From Theropithecus gelada (Eukaryota; Chordata; Mammalia; Primates; Cercopithecidae), in contig NC_037673.1 of the NCBI RefSeq assembly GCF_003255815.1, forward strand, positions 90,518,902-90,582,901: 64,000 bases of DNA. Reading direction: 5' to 3'. Within the stretch, counting starts at the first letter, position 1. Each line of letters starts with the position of its first letter. The notes beneath the pieces were generated by a model. That model was not told the origin of the DNA. It worked only from the letters and a program-made list of their open reading frames with translations, and did not search any database. This document shows, piece after piece, positions 31,212 to 42,925 of this stretch. The translations under genes were made by a program, and so were the position numbers.

Positions 31212-31364
31212 GGGGGCACAAGCTCTTTTTTTTTTATTTATTTTTTATTTTTTTATTTATTTATTTTTTTAATTTATTTATTATTATTATACTTTAAGTT
31301 GTAGGGTACATGTGCATAACGTGCAGGTTTGTTACATATGTATACTTGGGGGGCACAAGATCTT
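31212..31364 (-). mobile_element. Very short L1 insertion of the young subfamily
   Basis: The T-rich tail and only about the last 80 nt of L1 3' UTR (31228-31348), minus strand. The reverse complement reads AAGTATACATATGTAACAAA, CCTGCACGTTATGCACATGT, ACCCTACAACTTAAAGTATA and ATAATAATAAATAAATT, with no mismatch to the intact L1 at 6994-13192. Flanked by GGGGGCACAAGCTCTT (31212-31227) and GGGGGCACAAGATCTT (31349-31364), a 16-bp target duplication with one mismatch. Confidence 0.95.
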
Positions 31365-32452
31365 AAAAATATTTTTGTGTCCCTGAATGCAAGGGGGGAA
31401 ATGCAGTGAAATAATCAGTGCATTGCATGTAAGCATAGAGATCTTGTAGACTGAAAGTTTCACTCTGTGAAACTGTGGCCACTGCACAGACTAATGTATC
31501 TAAGAACCAGAATGGCATTCATACTCACGTAAATGAGACTGTCTTAAATACAACTTAACACTGACTAGAGTTTTGTTAAAATCTGGCAATCACATGCTAG
31601 GGATAAGTGATATGTTTTACTTCTCTGCTAGGCTTCCAAGAAAACAATAGGTAGAAATATATACATGTAAAAGTCCTTCTAGAGGAATTTTAATAGATCC
31701 ATGAGAAAAATAAATTTTCCTTTAGAGTAAACAAGTTTAACTGTTATACAGGATTCTTAACTATTAGATTTCTCAGACTCTAATATGAAACAATATCAAT
31801 TTTCCTGTGTGTGTGTGGGGGGGGGGGGGGGTGGTTGGGAGTTTGTTGGCAAACTGATGCTAAAGCATATTTGGCTTTGGTTCTGGAAGAACCAATGTAC
31901 CCCATCTCCTATCTAGAGAGTTTGACAAGTTGCTCCTGTGTTTCAGTAAAACCAGGATCAAGAAACATTCTGTTGGCTCTGGAGTAGAGTAAGTCCTACC
32001 CTCTTAACCCTAATTGGATAAACACTAAACAAAAAAAATTACATAAGGCTGGGGGAATATAAACAAGAGCAAACAAGAGCTTGTAAAGATTCCAATAAAT
32101 CACTCTACTAGTCACATTCACCCTACACAGTACAAGCTTTTTCAATTTTTGCCCAAGACTGTCTCACATGAATTGATGGCTCTACAGACCATTAGACTAG
32201 TGTTGGCTTGAATTATGATCATGTGAAAAAGGCTTGTGCATTGATCATGTGAAAATATTGGCAGCACAAAGGGGCCAATATTATACTCTGCATCTAGACC
32301 TATGGTTACTAGTTCCAAAGAAGATGTTTTCATTCTCATTTTAGGAGGAGGAAACTAAAACGCACAGAGGTCAAATAATATTCTCAAAGTCACAATGTAT
32401 GTTTGGAGCTAGATTCAACTTCAACTGTTCTAGCTCCAAATTTGGACTCTGC
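31365..32452. other. Unassigned sequence
   Basis: No recognised interspersed repeat. A TG run followed by 15 consecutive G's lies at 31807-31831. Confidence 0.55.
31807..31831. repeat. (TG)n followed by a G15 homopolymer
   Basis: TGTGTGTGTG then 15 G's (31817-31831). Long G homopolymers are rare and are prone to length errors in assemblies. Confidence 0.9.
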
Positions 32453-32736
32453 TTAGCAACTTTCTTTTTTTTTTTTGGAGATGGAGTCTCACTCTGTTGG
32501 CCAGGCTGGAGTGCAGTGGCACGATCTCAGCTCACTGCAAGCTCCACCTCCCGGGTTCATGCCATTCTTCTGCCTCAACCTCCCGATTAGCTGGGACTAC
32601 AGGCACCTGCCACCACGCCGGGCTAATTGTTTGTATTTTTAGTAGAGACGGGGTTTCACCGCGTTAGCCAGGATGGTCTTGATCTCCTGCCCTCGTGATC
32701 CGCCTGCCTTGGCCTCCCAAAGCGCATTTAGCAACT
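32453..32736 (-). mobile_element. AluY, 5'-truncated, with short target duplication
   Basis: Antisense Alu from the T-run (32464) to CCTCCCAAAGCGC (32725), lacking about the first 35 bp of the Alu head. TTAGCAACT occurs at both ends (32453-32461 and 32728-32736), indicating a 5'-truncated insertion. Confidence 0.93.
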
Positions 32737-33477
32737 ATTTTCACTGGAGGCATGGAGGACCTTTTTCTCAAGCCCTGTGCCACATGGGCCACTTTGCTCC
32801 TTGTTACAGCTCATCACACTAGCCCATGGTCACAATGAAGCTTGCAGGGCCTTCTTCCAGCAGCCCAGCTAGCCTGTACAGCTGATTGTTCTCTTTTTTT
32901 TAGGGAGTTAGTCTTAATTTTCTTTCAGTCTTGGGCATAGGCAGGACCATGTCCACAATGTGGCACTTGCCAAAGCTATTCTTTGGTTAGCAGAATCTCA
33001 GCTTCCTCACCTCATTAGACTTCTCTCATCCAGACTCAAGTTTCAACTTCTCTTTGCTGCTGAGGCTTGGCTGGGAGCCTCTGGCTTAGGATTAAGGGTA
33101 CCCATTCATTGCTGCATTTTGTGACTGTTCTCCCTTGACACCGTCGCCCACCATCTCCTCAACCTTACTGAGTATGGAGTGGGGAAGTGACTGATTGCAC
33201 CCTGACTAGACTCCCAGCATAGGGTGTTCTGAGAGTTCACCTATGTCTTTCCAAGCGGTTATGCCCATACTCAAAAGGTTTCCCCAAGATATGGAAGAAG
33301 ACAGTGCTAGAATGTGGGAGCACACTAGATATGCTACAAAAAGGTACAGTTGAAAGGGAATGGCAGGAATATGGAACACGCAGGAGCTCAGGTGCCTCCC
33401 TTCAGTGTTTCCTCGTTGATGCCCTGGTTGTTGGCATCATCAGACCCTCTCCTTGAAGTCTTTTCTTGGTGCCCCAG
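32737..33477. other. Unassigned sequence
   Basis: Moderately GC-rich, with no repeat or exon recognised. Confidence 0.5.
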
Positions 33478-33530
33478 GTTTTCTTAACTTGAAATGTGCA
33501 TTAGAATTACCTGGGCTTTTCTTAAAATTT
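33478..33530 (+). mobile_element. MER5-type element, left part, split by Alu
   Basis: GGTTTTCTTAACTTGAAATG and TGCATTAGAATTACCTGGGC match the MER5-type head in sense orientation. The element continues after the Alu at 33842. Confidence 0.7.
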
Positions 33531-33851
33531 ACATTCTTGCTCACGCCTGTAATCCCAGCACTTTGGGAGGCTGAGGCGGGTGGATCCAGAGGTCAGGAGT
33601 TCAAGACCAGGCTGGCCAACATAGTGAAACCCCGTCTCTACTAAAAATACAAAAAAAAAAATTAGTCGGGCATGGTGCCAGGTGCCTGAAATCCCAGCTA
33701 CTCGGGAGGCTGAGGCAGGAGAATCGCTTGAACCTGGGAGGTGGAGCTTGCAGTGAGCGGAGATTATGCCACTGCACTCCAGCCTTGGGGACAGAGTGAG
33801 ACTCCATCTCAAAAAAGTAAAATAAAAAGAGAGAAAAAAAATACATTCTTG
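33530..33851 (+). mobile_element. AluS-like SINE with target duplication
   Basis: The body runs from GCTCACGCCTGTAATCCCAG to an A-rich tail interrupted by GTAAAATAAAAAGAGAG. The first 15 or so bases of the Alu head are missing. TACATTCTTG at 33530-33539 and 33842-33851 is the target duplication. Confidence 0.94.
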
Positions 33852-33970
33852 GGCTCTACCCATGACCTAATGATTGAGAATCTCTCAGGCGTAGGCCTGG
33901 GTACATGTAGTTTGAGCAAGATTCCCTGGTGAATCTGCTTCACCATGCAGCTGAAGAATCGCTCTCCTGT
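33852..33970 (+). mobile_element. MER5-type element, right part
   Basis: GGGCTCTACCCATGACCTAA, TGATTGAGAATCTCTCAGGC and TTCCCTGGTGAATCTGCTTC continue the MER5-type pattern interrupted by the AluS. Confidence 0.65.
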
Positions 33971-34639
33971 AAGGTGAAGGCCAAGCCCCTTAGCACCGTC
34001 CACTTGAAAGTGTAGAGGACTGAGCACTTTGAAGTGCTGCTGCTTGGGTGTGGCCACCCAACTTCTGGAGGGGCCACCAAGAGAGGGCTGGCAACTCCTA
34101 GGGCATTACTACTTTGATGACAAAGGCATAATTAATATACTGTTTAGTAATCGATTGCCATTTATTTTGCTAACCGATTTGGATAGGTGTATACATTTTT
34201 AGTAATACAATGAATTGTATTTATGAAGTTTGAACATGCGTTTATTTTTAGGATCTGGAAAGTTGGAGCCGGTAGAGAGGTATAACCAATCTTAGATGTG
34301 CGCAAGCGGTTAAATGTGGACCTATCTGTGTGATTACAAGTACATCTGCAGTGCCAAGTGAATAAAAATGAAGGCAAACTTTCAGATATGAGGGGAAGCT
34401 TCCAGGTAGAATCTGTGGTTCTACCTAGGGCATAAAATATGTCCTTCCAAAAAATATGGCTCAAAAAAATGTTCGTGGCCAAAAGGAAATTAGGTCAAGC
34501 GTAGATCGATTTATACTGTGCACAATTAACATTTTAATAAGCAGGAAAAATGAATGCAGAATTTAAATACTAAATTCAGATAGGGATACTCATGTTGACT
34601 GATGCTGTAAAAAGATTGCAGAGCTACATGACAGCAACC
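33971..34639. other. Unassigned sequence
   Basis: Nothing recognised. Short open frames on both strands look random. Confidence 0.5.
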
Positions 34640-34770
34640 CCACACCCAGCTTGGCTCTGTCAGGAGCTGGCTATATAATTTTAGACAAGTCATTTAATTT
34701 GCCTGTGGCAGAATATTTTTTATTTGCAAAATGAGAGGGTTGAGTTAGTTGATCTCTAAGGCACCTTGTA
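34640..34770 (-). mobile_element. MIR fragment
   Basis: Antisense MIR-like text: TTTAGACAAGTCATTTAATT, TTATTTGCAAAATGAGAGGG and TAGTTGATCTCTAAGGCACC. Confidence 0.6.
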
Positions 34771-34788
34771 CTATCAACATTTTGTAAA

Positions 34789-35019
34789 TATGAATTATAC
34801 ACTATTCATATATGAGCCCATATTGATAATGGCTCAACTTCTCTTTGCTGCTGGCTGGATGGATGGATGGATGGATAGACAGATACATGGATGGATGGAT
34901 GGATGGATGCATGAATATTATCAATATTCATATAAATATTTCCTATTCATACACTATTCATATTCATACACTATTTATATTCAATTAAACATTATTCATA
35001 TGAATTATACACTATTCAG
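34789..35019. repeat. Compound repeat: GGAT array within ATTCATA repeats
   Basis: A (GGAT)n array at 34853-34908 lies between two copies of ATGAATTATACACTATTCA (about 34790 and 35001). The segment 34918-35019 is itself made of degenerate ATTCATACACTATTCATA-type repeats. The GGAT array has two phases separated by AGACAGATACAT. Confidence 0.9.
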
Positions 35020-35692
35020 GGTGAAGAAAGAGATCATGGACATTTTACAGCTGGTACAACACTTTGAACTGCTTTGACTCATTGAACTGAACTTTTAAAA
35101 TCAAAGTGATGTTTGGTTTTTAGTTAACTTTCTCCTTAATTTTGGTTTGTAAAACTTCAATTAAAATTGTAAAATGTAAAAATAATCTCTCATGAAAACT
35201 TGCACAAATAATAGATACAATGAGGCAGAGGTCACAATATAATGGGAAGAATATATTAATGTGGCAAATATAGTTTTCAGTCCTTAATTTCTGAAAAAAT
35301 TAATGTCTGATATGTAAAAAACACCCAAATGGAGACGCTGCCCTTTGTTTTAAAGCTCCTGCCATGTGGTCTAAAACCTGGGTATATTTTTACCTTATTT
35401 AGTTAGATTTGATGAGATAATTTTATGTAAAAATTTTATCTTTGTTTCTTCCCCTTAGAAAACTTTGAACTATAACTTTCTTAACACTTTCTCACAAAAG
35501 TGACTATTGCCATTATCAGTGGCTTCCTAGTGGTAATGTGGATACTTTTGGAATTGTTACATGACTTTCAGAAACTCTTGAATGTTCATATGCTGTGTGA
35601 TTTTTCAATAATTTAAAACCAGTAATAAGGCTACAGAGACTTCTTCTGTCTGGTGTGTTAATGATTCTTTGCAGCTACTTACACATTTAAAG
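35020..35692. other. Unassigned sequence
   Basis: AT-rich, with no repeat recognised. Confidence 0.5.
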
Positions 35693-36005
35693 TACAGTGA
35701 TCCCTTTATTTTCAGGAAATATGTTAGAACACCCCCAGTGGATGCCTGAAACAGAGAATTGTACTGAACCCTATATATGCTATTTCTTTCTATACATATA
35801 TACCTATGATAAAGTTTAACTTATAAATTAGGCCCAGTAAGAGATAATAGTAACAATAATAAAATAGAAAAATTATAATGTTATATTATAATAAAAGTTA
35901 TATGAATATGGCCTCTGTCTCTGTCTCTCAAAATATCATACAGTACTATGGGTAACTGAAACCTTGAAACGCAAAACTGTAGATAAAGGGGCAACGAGTA
36001 CTGTA
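35693..36005 (+). mobile_element. TcMar-Tigger nonautonomous DNA element
   Basis: The ends are inverted: TACAGTGATCC...CTTTA on the left and TAAAGGGGC...TACTGTA on the right. The interior has CCCCCAGTGGATGCCTGAAA, TGAACCCTATATATGCTATT, TATACCTATGATAAAGTTTA and GGTAACTGAAACCTTGAAAC, as in Tigger/MER2-type elements. TA dinucleotides at both termini fit mariner-type target duplication. Confidence 0.85.
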
Positions 36006-37433
36006 CACACTTGCCATGAAACATTCATTCGTTTACGTTAAGCATAACATTTTTCAAACTCTAGACATGAGTTTAGTGAAAATTTTCCAGGTGGATTAAA
36101 CTTAGAAGTAATTGTTTCAGAATTGATTTCAAGATTCACAGGAACCATTGAGTTGAAAAACGAAAAAAGAGAAAAGGAATTCCTATATTGAAATAGTTCA
36201 TAGACTGTTGGGAAATATGAGAGGGGTCAGAGAACAAGTCCTTCACTGTCGAACATTAAACCTGAGTCTCAGGCTGTAGTTATGTGGAGTTAAGGTTTCC
36301 AGTGGGCCAGGGTAATGCTGTCCACTGATTGTTGACTTGGAACATGCTATTTCTAAGTGAGGGAAATCACCACCAGAAAACAGTGAGCCACAGGAATCAA
36401 ATGTATTTCAAATAACACAAGGCCTCTGTACATAAAGGAATAGAGTGTCCTCAAACTGTGAAAATATGCTATTTTGTTTAAGGGTGGGGGGAAATCTATA
36501 TGATAATTGTTTTTTTTTTCTTTTTTCTTTTTGTTTTTAATGACTCCTTTGGGTCAAAGCCAAATGTGTAATTTTCCCAGTAGAGTTGTTTCCATTGTCT
36601 AAAGCTTTTGATCCTGTTTAGTTGTGCTTGATCAAGTATTTTTACAGGAAAATATTCTCTGTATTCCCTCCCTGCCTTGTAAACTTGAAACAATAACATC
36701 TTAATACCATCTCTGAAACTTGCAGAATTTCCTAACTCAAGTCTTTAGTCACCTTCCTTATTTTGGAAATGATCACTCACAATTGACTAATTGTGCCAAA
36801 TAAATTTTGATTCCCAGACTTCTTATTTGAGTTCTCTGATAAAATATTGTGGGGAAAAAAGCTGCCATTCCAAAATGGAAAGAAATGCTATGCACTTTTG
36901 TAAACAAGTATTGAAAAATGATCTTAAAAATACCTTTCTTTTTTGATATTTTGCCATAATTGTTTCTTCTGCATCTTGGTTATTTTCTTCATAATAAATT
37001 AATTATAAAATAGTCAAAGTTTAACAATTCTCATTAACTTAGGTGTTCAAATTTATTTTGACCTTTTAATTTTATCACACCTCTATCTGTCTCTCTTTTT
37101 CTCTGCATATGAATAATGTATATAAATATATATGTATATATCTGCATACATTTAGCTTTTGAATCGATGAAGTAAATCAATTATGGTTCATTATATATAA
37201 TTTTAAAAACTAATATGAAATAGAAGAAAGGCTTGTGGCAAGAAATGGCTTATAGCTATGTTCATTCCACATTGAAAACTATCAGACAACAAAATATGAG
37301 ATGAACTAAGGAAAACTCTTTCACATCTCATACATCATTCCTCTGGGCCCACATTTTCTAGTCTCGTCCCAATCCAGTATCAGGTACATGAGTCATGACT
37401 CAGAACAGATATGGGAACACCTTCATTTATCCC
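36006..37433. other. Unassigned AT-rich sequence
   Basis: No recognised repeat. A T-rich tract lies at 36508-36540. Confidence 0.5.
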
Positions 37434-37690
37434 TACAATCCATCCATCCATCCATCCATCCATCCATCCATCCATCCATCCATGTATCTGTCTATCCATC
37501 CATCCATGTATCTGCCCATCCATCCATCCATCCATCCATGTATCTGCCCATCCATCTATCCATCCATCCATCCATCCATCCATCCATCCATCCATCCATC
37601 CATCCATGTATCTCTCTATCCATCCATCCATCCATCCTGCCATCCATCCATCCATCCATCCATCCATCCATGAATACATCCATCCCTCCA
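37434..37690. repeat. (ATCC)n microsatellite, compound, about 250 bp
   Basis: Long CCATCCATCC array with recurrent interruptions (ATGTATCTGTCT, ATGTATCTGCCC twice, ATGTATCTCTCT, CTGCC), giving a higher-order pattern. Open frames through it encode only IHPS or GWMD repeats and are not genes. The motif is the reverse complement of the GGAT array at 34853. Confidence 0.97.
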
Positions 37691-38317
37691 TCTTGTTTGC
37701 AAGACCTGATAAAACAGGAAGGTTTGAAAGCCACCCAAGAATTTCAAAGATAATTTGTGGAGTCTCTAGGGAAAGCAAATCAAAATGGACCTGGTTGTAT
37801 AACAGACCTAAACTTCTCCATTCTACAGTTTGTTCAATGTGCTCCTTCCCAAATAATGACTTTCACCAGGAAATGTTTAGGGAATGAACAGAAAAAAGAC
37901 AGATGTGACATTAATCTTCTATCAAAACACAAAATTCCCTAAAGCTTTCCTGGGACTGTATCAGATAACTAAACATAGACTGAAAACTGTTTCTGCCCCA
38001 CTTGCACATCAAAAACAACAACAAAAAAGGGAAATCTTTTGTATCATCACAGACTATGATCACCTAGGAGAGCTCTCAGTTATGTATGCTCATTCCAGAC
38101 ACATTTGTGTTAATAAAAGCACCCATCTTATGTAAATTCCAAATAACTTCAGTATATTTCTGGCTCATAAAGGCCTGGGTTTCAATAAGAATAAGAATGT
38201 TGCAGTCATTAAAATGATTAAATGTAGTAACATTAAAAGATGTATTTTCCTCTCTGTAGTACTTTATAGCAGTCATTTCAAATTACTAAGACCAAGGGAT
38301 TCTAATAGAAGGTGGCA
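37691..38317. other. Unassigned sequence
   Basis: Nothing recognised. Confidence 0.5.
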
Positions 38318-38530
38318 TAGAATGTAGTTAAGTATCTTGGCTCTGAAGCCTGACTACCTAGGTTTAATTCTGGTTATTCTACTACTAATTGTGTGATGTC
38401 AGGAATAAGTCACTTAATTTCCTTGTACTTCAGTTTCTCCATCATTAAAAGAAAATAATAATAATAATAATAGAACCCATACCTCATAAAGTTGCTGTAA
38501 AACAGATAGTTCATAAATAGTTATTATACA
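38318..38530 (-). mobile_element. MIR SINE
   Basis: Antisense MIR: GGCTCTGAAGCCTGACTACC, AATTGTGTGATGTCAGGAAT, CTTCAGTTTCTCCATCATTA, then an (AAT)n stretch (38456-38471) and CATACCTCATAAAGTTGCTG. Confidence 0.85.
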
Positions 38531-41500
38531 GTCTGACTTAAATGCTAGGCATTACTATTATTTTCATTTTGGAGAGAAATCCCTGTGGAGGGAGATTTGG
38601 AACTTGATTTGGTATATTTCAGTATGCTGTAAGTTGCTGTGAATAAATATTACTAATCCTATCCCACTAGTGAAATGACTCAAGCAAAGGGAGACTAAGT
38701 GACTAATTTGAGTATCTCAACTAAATTAAGATGGAATTAAAGCCCAACAAACCATCTCCATAGCTTTCCTAGTTGGGTTTATCTCAGGGGGATATGCATT
38801 ACAAATCTCAGCACTTATAACAACAGACTCTCCTGGTGAGTTCAAAATGCTTCATCTACCTTGATGTTCCCAGTATCACTAACATTTACTAAGCACCTAT
38901 GGGAAGTATGGGACTGTCATCTAGCATCACAGTGTTTCCCTACTCTGTAGATAGAAAAACAAAATCAAAAGAAGACAAGGGCTTCATTGTCACTTCCAAA
39001 TCTAGAGGTTTTCTCTGATATTACAAAGAAGTGTTGATTCTTCCCACTGCACTCCTTATAGCCCGGGATTTTGTCACATAGACCACATGCTATCTCACTG
39101 CATTTGTATTTAGCAAAGATTGCAAAAGATACATGCCTATTAATTCCATCTGTTTACCTTCATCTCCTAATGATCATGTAGTAGATTTCTATAGTTCTTG
39201 GAATCAAAGCAAACATGAATTTTATTACAAAGCAGAGCTAGGATTTATTCATAAGATAGCATGATGATAAATTCCACTTATCTCTTGAAACTATACATTG
39301 CAGCACAGGATATGAAGCTAGCATACACTTTTCATAAGAGTTATATTTTTTATTAAAATAAATGGTGATCATGTTATGAATTTTTAGGCATAAAGAATAA
39401 CTTTTATTAATATCACCAACACAAGAAAACTTTTAATTGTCTTCTAAATCTTAAGAGTTAAGAGATTTTAAAGCAAAGTTTTATTTTCAAATCTATCATG
39501 TTCACTGGTATAGCAGAACATATGTCATTAACTTCTCTAATTGTGAAAAGTCATCTTTTTCTCTTCTCATAGCTCTGAAAAAGAGTACAGTTATATAAAT
39601 ATAAAATAGCAGTTCAATTCTAACAGAAAGGATTGGAAGTTCATTGGTTGTTTACATTTTTCTTTTTTCTTTTTCAAACGTAAGCTTTGGAGAAATCTCT
39701 TTTTGCTAATCACTTTCAACAAATACAGTGTATCAAAACAATCTACCATACCACCTCCAGTTTTGAAAGATACAAAATCTACCACTGTCCTTTAAGCATT
39801 TGTACTTTTATGGCTCAATTCCCAGAGTAAAGATTTGGACATTTGTACTGTGGCAATAGCTAAGAAATTGCAAAAGTCAGATGTTACATTTTGATAATCA
39901 CTCCACAAATCCATGCTCCATCAAACTAGACCAAACAGAGAATCCTTAGCCCACAAAACCTGCAAAGGAAGCAGTATTCTCCAATTTGGAATACCGTATT
40001 CTCCAATTTAAAATACTGCCTTCGAATATGTTTGGAAGTTGAAATAATTTCAATTTCCACTCCAAAGAAGAGGAGAATCATGACATACCTCCCATCAGCT
40101 CATTAACCCCTTGACCTTTGCAAAAACATGAATTATTGAATATATATCTAATGAAAAGTAATTTCCATGTTTTAGTTAGAATCTAGCAACTTTGCAGTGG
40201 TTATAATTTTGAATAGAAATGAAGCAATCTCCAAGCATGATAGTAAGTCAATTAAGAAGTACCAAAGTATTCATAATGCCAGCCATTAGCAGACACATTT
40301 TTGAAAACCTCAAGTCATTAATATCTTGCTCATTCAGTTATAGCTCTCGAAACCAAGGAATTTAAAGGCCTTGAATATGAGTATGCAAAGTTATGTGGAT
40401 ACCAAATACCACTTTAAACACTGATTTGATGTTATTTCTTCAACCAATATAAAGCCAAGACAATATTCCTGTGTCACCCCAATCTTTGAATTAGCTTTAA
40501 AAGCAAGCTTAAACAATTTGAAAAATAAAGCTCTCATTCATTCTCTATCCACAGATTTCTCTAGCCACACAATTCGTATGACTGCCTCCAACAGCAATTG
40601 AGAAAGTAGGCAGTGATAAACAAGCTCATACAATTTTAAAACAAACAGAATAATCAGAAGTTTCTAAGTATGCTTGCCTTTCACTTAAATGGAAAGCCAA
40701 ATGTGAAGGGTCCAGAGGCTTTCACTAATTTTCCACTTTAAACTTTCTAATAATTACTAAGCCCACTTTTTATTTCAATAGAAAAATATAATTATTGAGC
40801 TATAATTATTCAAAGATAATCATATAAATCTGATACATGTTTCACCTTTAACTGAGATCATAGGGTAGCAAAAGAAATATAAGAAAATAAGAACCTGACA
40901 ACTACTAAATCCTTAAAAAAAAAAAAAAAACCAAACCAATATAAAGCTACTAAAATGTTTCCATTTCTCAGGCACTATATTTTTCATTAAAAATGATCAT
41001 AAAAGGAATATCAATGTATTATACTATGTATCTCACAAGTAGATTATACCGTAAATTAAAAATTATCTGTATTAGAATCCCAATGCAACCTTCAATACCC
41101 CGTGAGAAGGCATTTTTTCTAAGGTACAATCATATACCTAAACTGCCACATTAAGGCTGCCACAATCCAATGAGTAAACCAAAATATGTTACTTACCTTA
41201 TTACAAATAAATGGCAAATTGCAGGCACTTTTCAGCTTGCAGCTGTCTAGCATAGTTGATTAGAAATGAACAAAACATCTTTCACTCCAGTGAGAGAACT
41301 GCATATTTAGACTTGCCTTTCTTCACTGAATACTGGCAAAAGAGGCTGTTCACCTCCAAGTGATAGCAACAGCCCTGCACGGAGCACTTGCTGCTCTGCA
41401 CAGCAGCGACTTGGAATGAAAGTAAGAAGAACCCGTGATGTTTAAATAACGTAGCTTTAGATTCACAGGATATGACTCAACTCTCAAACCAGTAGGGGAA

Positions 41501-42304
41501 GAGTTTCCCATTGCAAAACTGTTAGTGCAGATTACATAACAAACATCATATCTGGGGTCCTAAAATACTCACATTAAATATTAAAAACTTCACCTGCTAA
41601 ATCAAACGTGCAGTTTTAGTAGCCAACCTCTTCCCCATGGCAAAAGCCACAACAGGAAATGAGAATAACAACACTGCACAAAGAAAACTATTCTGCTTGT
41701 TCTCTGCAGTGAATTAATTTAATGTTATTAAGGGTGTGAGAACTTGCCAACATCTCCCAGAAAGACATGTAAAAAAAAAGGAACACTCAAGTCACTAACA
41801 TTCCCATCAGTATGAAAACAATTGTAGAAGAAAATTCTGTTTTAACATGCAAGAAGTGGCATGCTTTACTAACACAATAGAATCTCCTTCAGTAAGTAGA
41901 GAATGGAAATAGATCTTCATGCTTTGCTGCTGCTGTTTCCCACAGAAATCCTTTCTGACGCTGTCATTACCTTGTGCTGCTAGCTCTGCCTACCTCACCA
42001 ACTCAGAGTCCCCTTTTATTTGTTTTGTGAACCCTTCTAAAGGAACACGACTAATGATACAACTCCTCTAGTAAATGTGGCAATTTTACATGCTTTCTCC
42101 AGCACATGTATATACCTTAACCCTGAGTTGTAGTAAGCTTGATCAATATTGAGTTATTATATTTGGATACCTCGGTCAATAAATATTATAGACATAGATG
42201 CTTGGAGAAAAGTCTACTACATAAATTCACTTGCCATCAGCCTCTTCAAGGAAAAAAAGCTGAAAAAGTCCATGTTAATAACAGTAAGTAGGCTGAAACT
42301 AACT
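38531..42304. other. Long repeat-poor AT-rich block
   Basis: About 3.8 kb where I recognise no interspersed repeat, only an A14-15 run near 40915. No ORF of note. It could be intronic or regulatory sequence; the lack of recognisable insertions is notable relative to the rest of the window. Confidence 0.5.
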
Positions 42305-42603
42305 AGAACACGGCTGTTAGACATATAAAGTGAAGCATACATGTAATTTAAAATATTTTAGTAGTCACATTAAAAAAGTAAAGAAACATTAATTTTAATA
42401 ACGGTTACCCTAGTATGTCTAAAACATCATCATTTCAACATGTAATAATTATAAAATTATTAAATGTTTTATCATTTTTGTACTAGTGTTGGAGATCCAG
42501 GATATGTTTTGCACTCGTGTTACATTTCCACTGGAGGTAGCCATATGCAAGTGTTCAATAGCCACACATGGCTAGTGGCTACCATATTGAATAGCATAGG
42601 CCT
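42305..42603 (-). mobile_element. hAT-like nonautonomous DNA element, family uncertain
   Basis: CACGGCTGTTAGACATATAA at one end, TAGTAGTCACATTAAAAAAG, CATCATTTCAACATGTAATA, then CAATAGCCACACATGGCTAG and TGGCTACCATATTGAATAGC at the other. This matches a common MER element whose ends read CAGNGCTGTCCAATAGAA. I am not sure of its name. Confidence 0.7.
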
Positions 42604-42624
42604 GGGGTTCAAGGTTCATTTTCA

Positions 42625-42925
42625 GTCTTCAGGTGGTGGTTCAAATATTCTCTTTCCAGAACATTTAGGAAGGTCTTCCCTGACTATCTTCCCTGAAGTA
42701 ACCTTTTCCAATTACTTTCTATGAGATGATCTTTTTTATTTCCTTTATAGTACATCACAGTTTAAAATGTTCTTTATTCATTTGTTTACCTATTTATAGT
42801 CTGTGGTCTCTAACAAGAATGTAAGAAACCTGAGGGCAGGAATTTTGTTTCAACAGGCTATTGACATGGTCATCAATACATAGCAGAATTTAATCAAAAA
42901 ATTATTTAATAAATGAATAAAATAT
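42625..42925 (+). mobile_element. L2 LINE 3' end
   Basis: AGGAAGGTCTTCCCTGACTA, ATTTGTTTACCTATTTATAG, AAGAATGTAAGAAACCTGAG, GGCAGGAATTTTGTTTC and terminal TTATTTAATAAATGAATAAA follow the L2 3' end order. A non-coding relic. Confidence 0.85.

Noticed and set aside
37388..37887. Open frames of 80-158 codons rich in IHPS or GWMD repeats
   Set aside because: They are translations of an (ATCC)n microsatellite; any repeat of tetranucleotide units without stops gives such frames.
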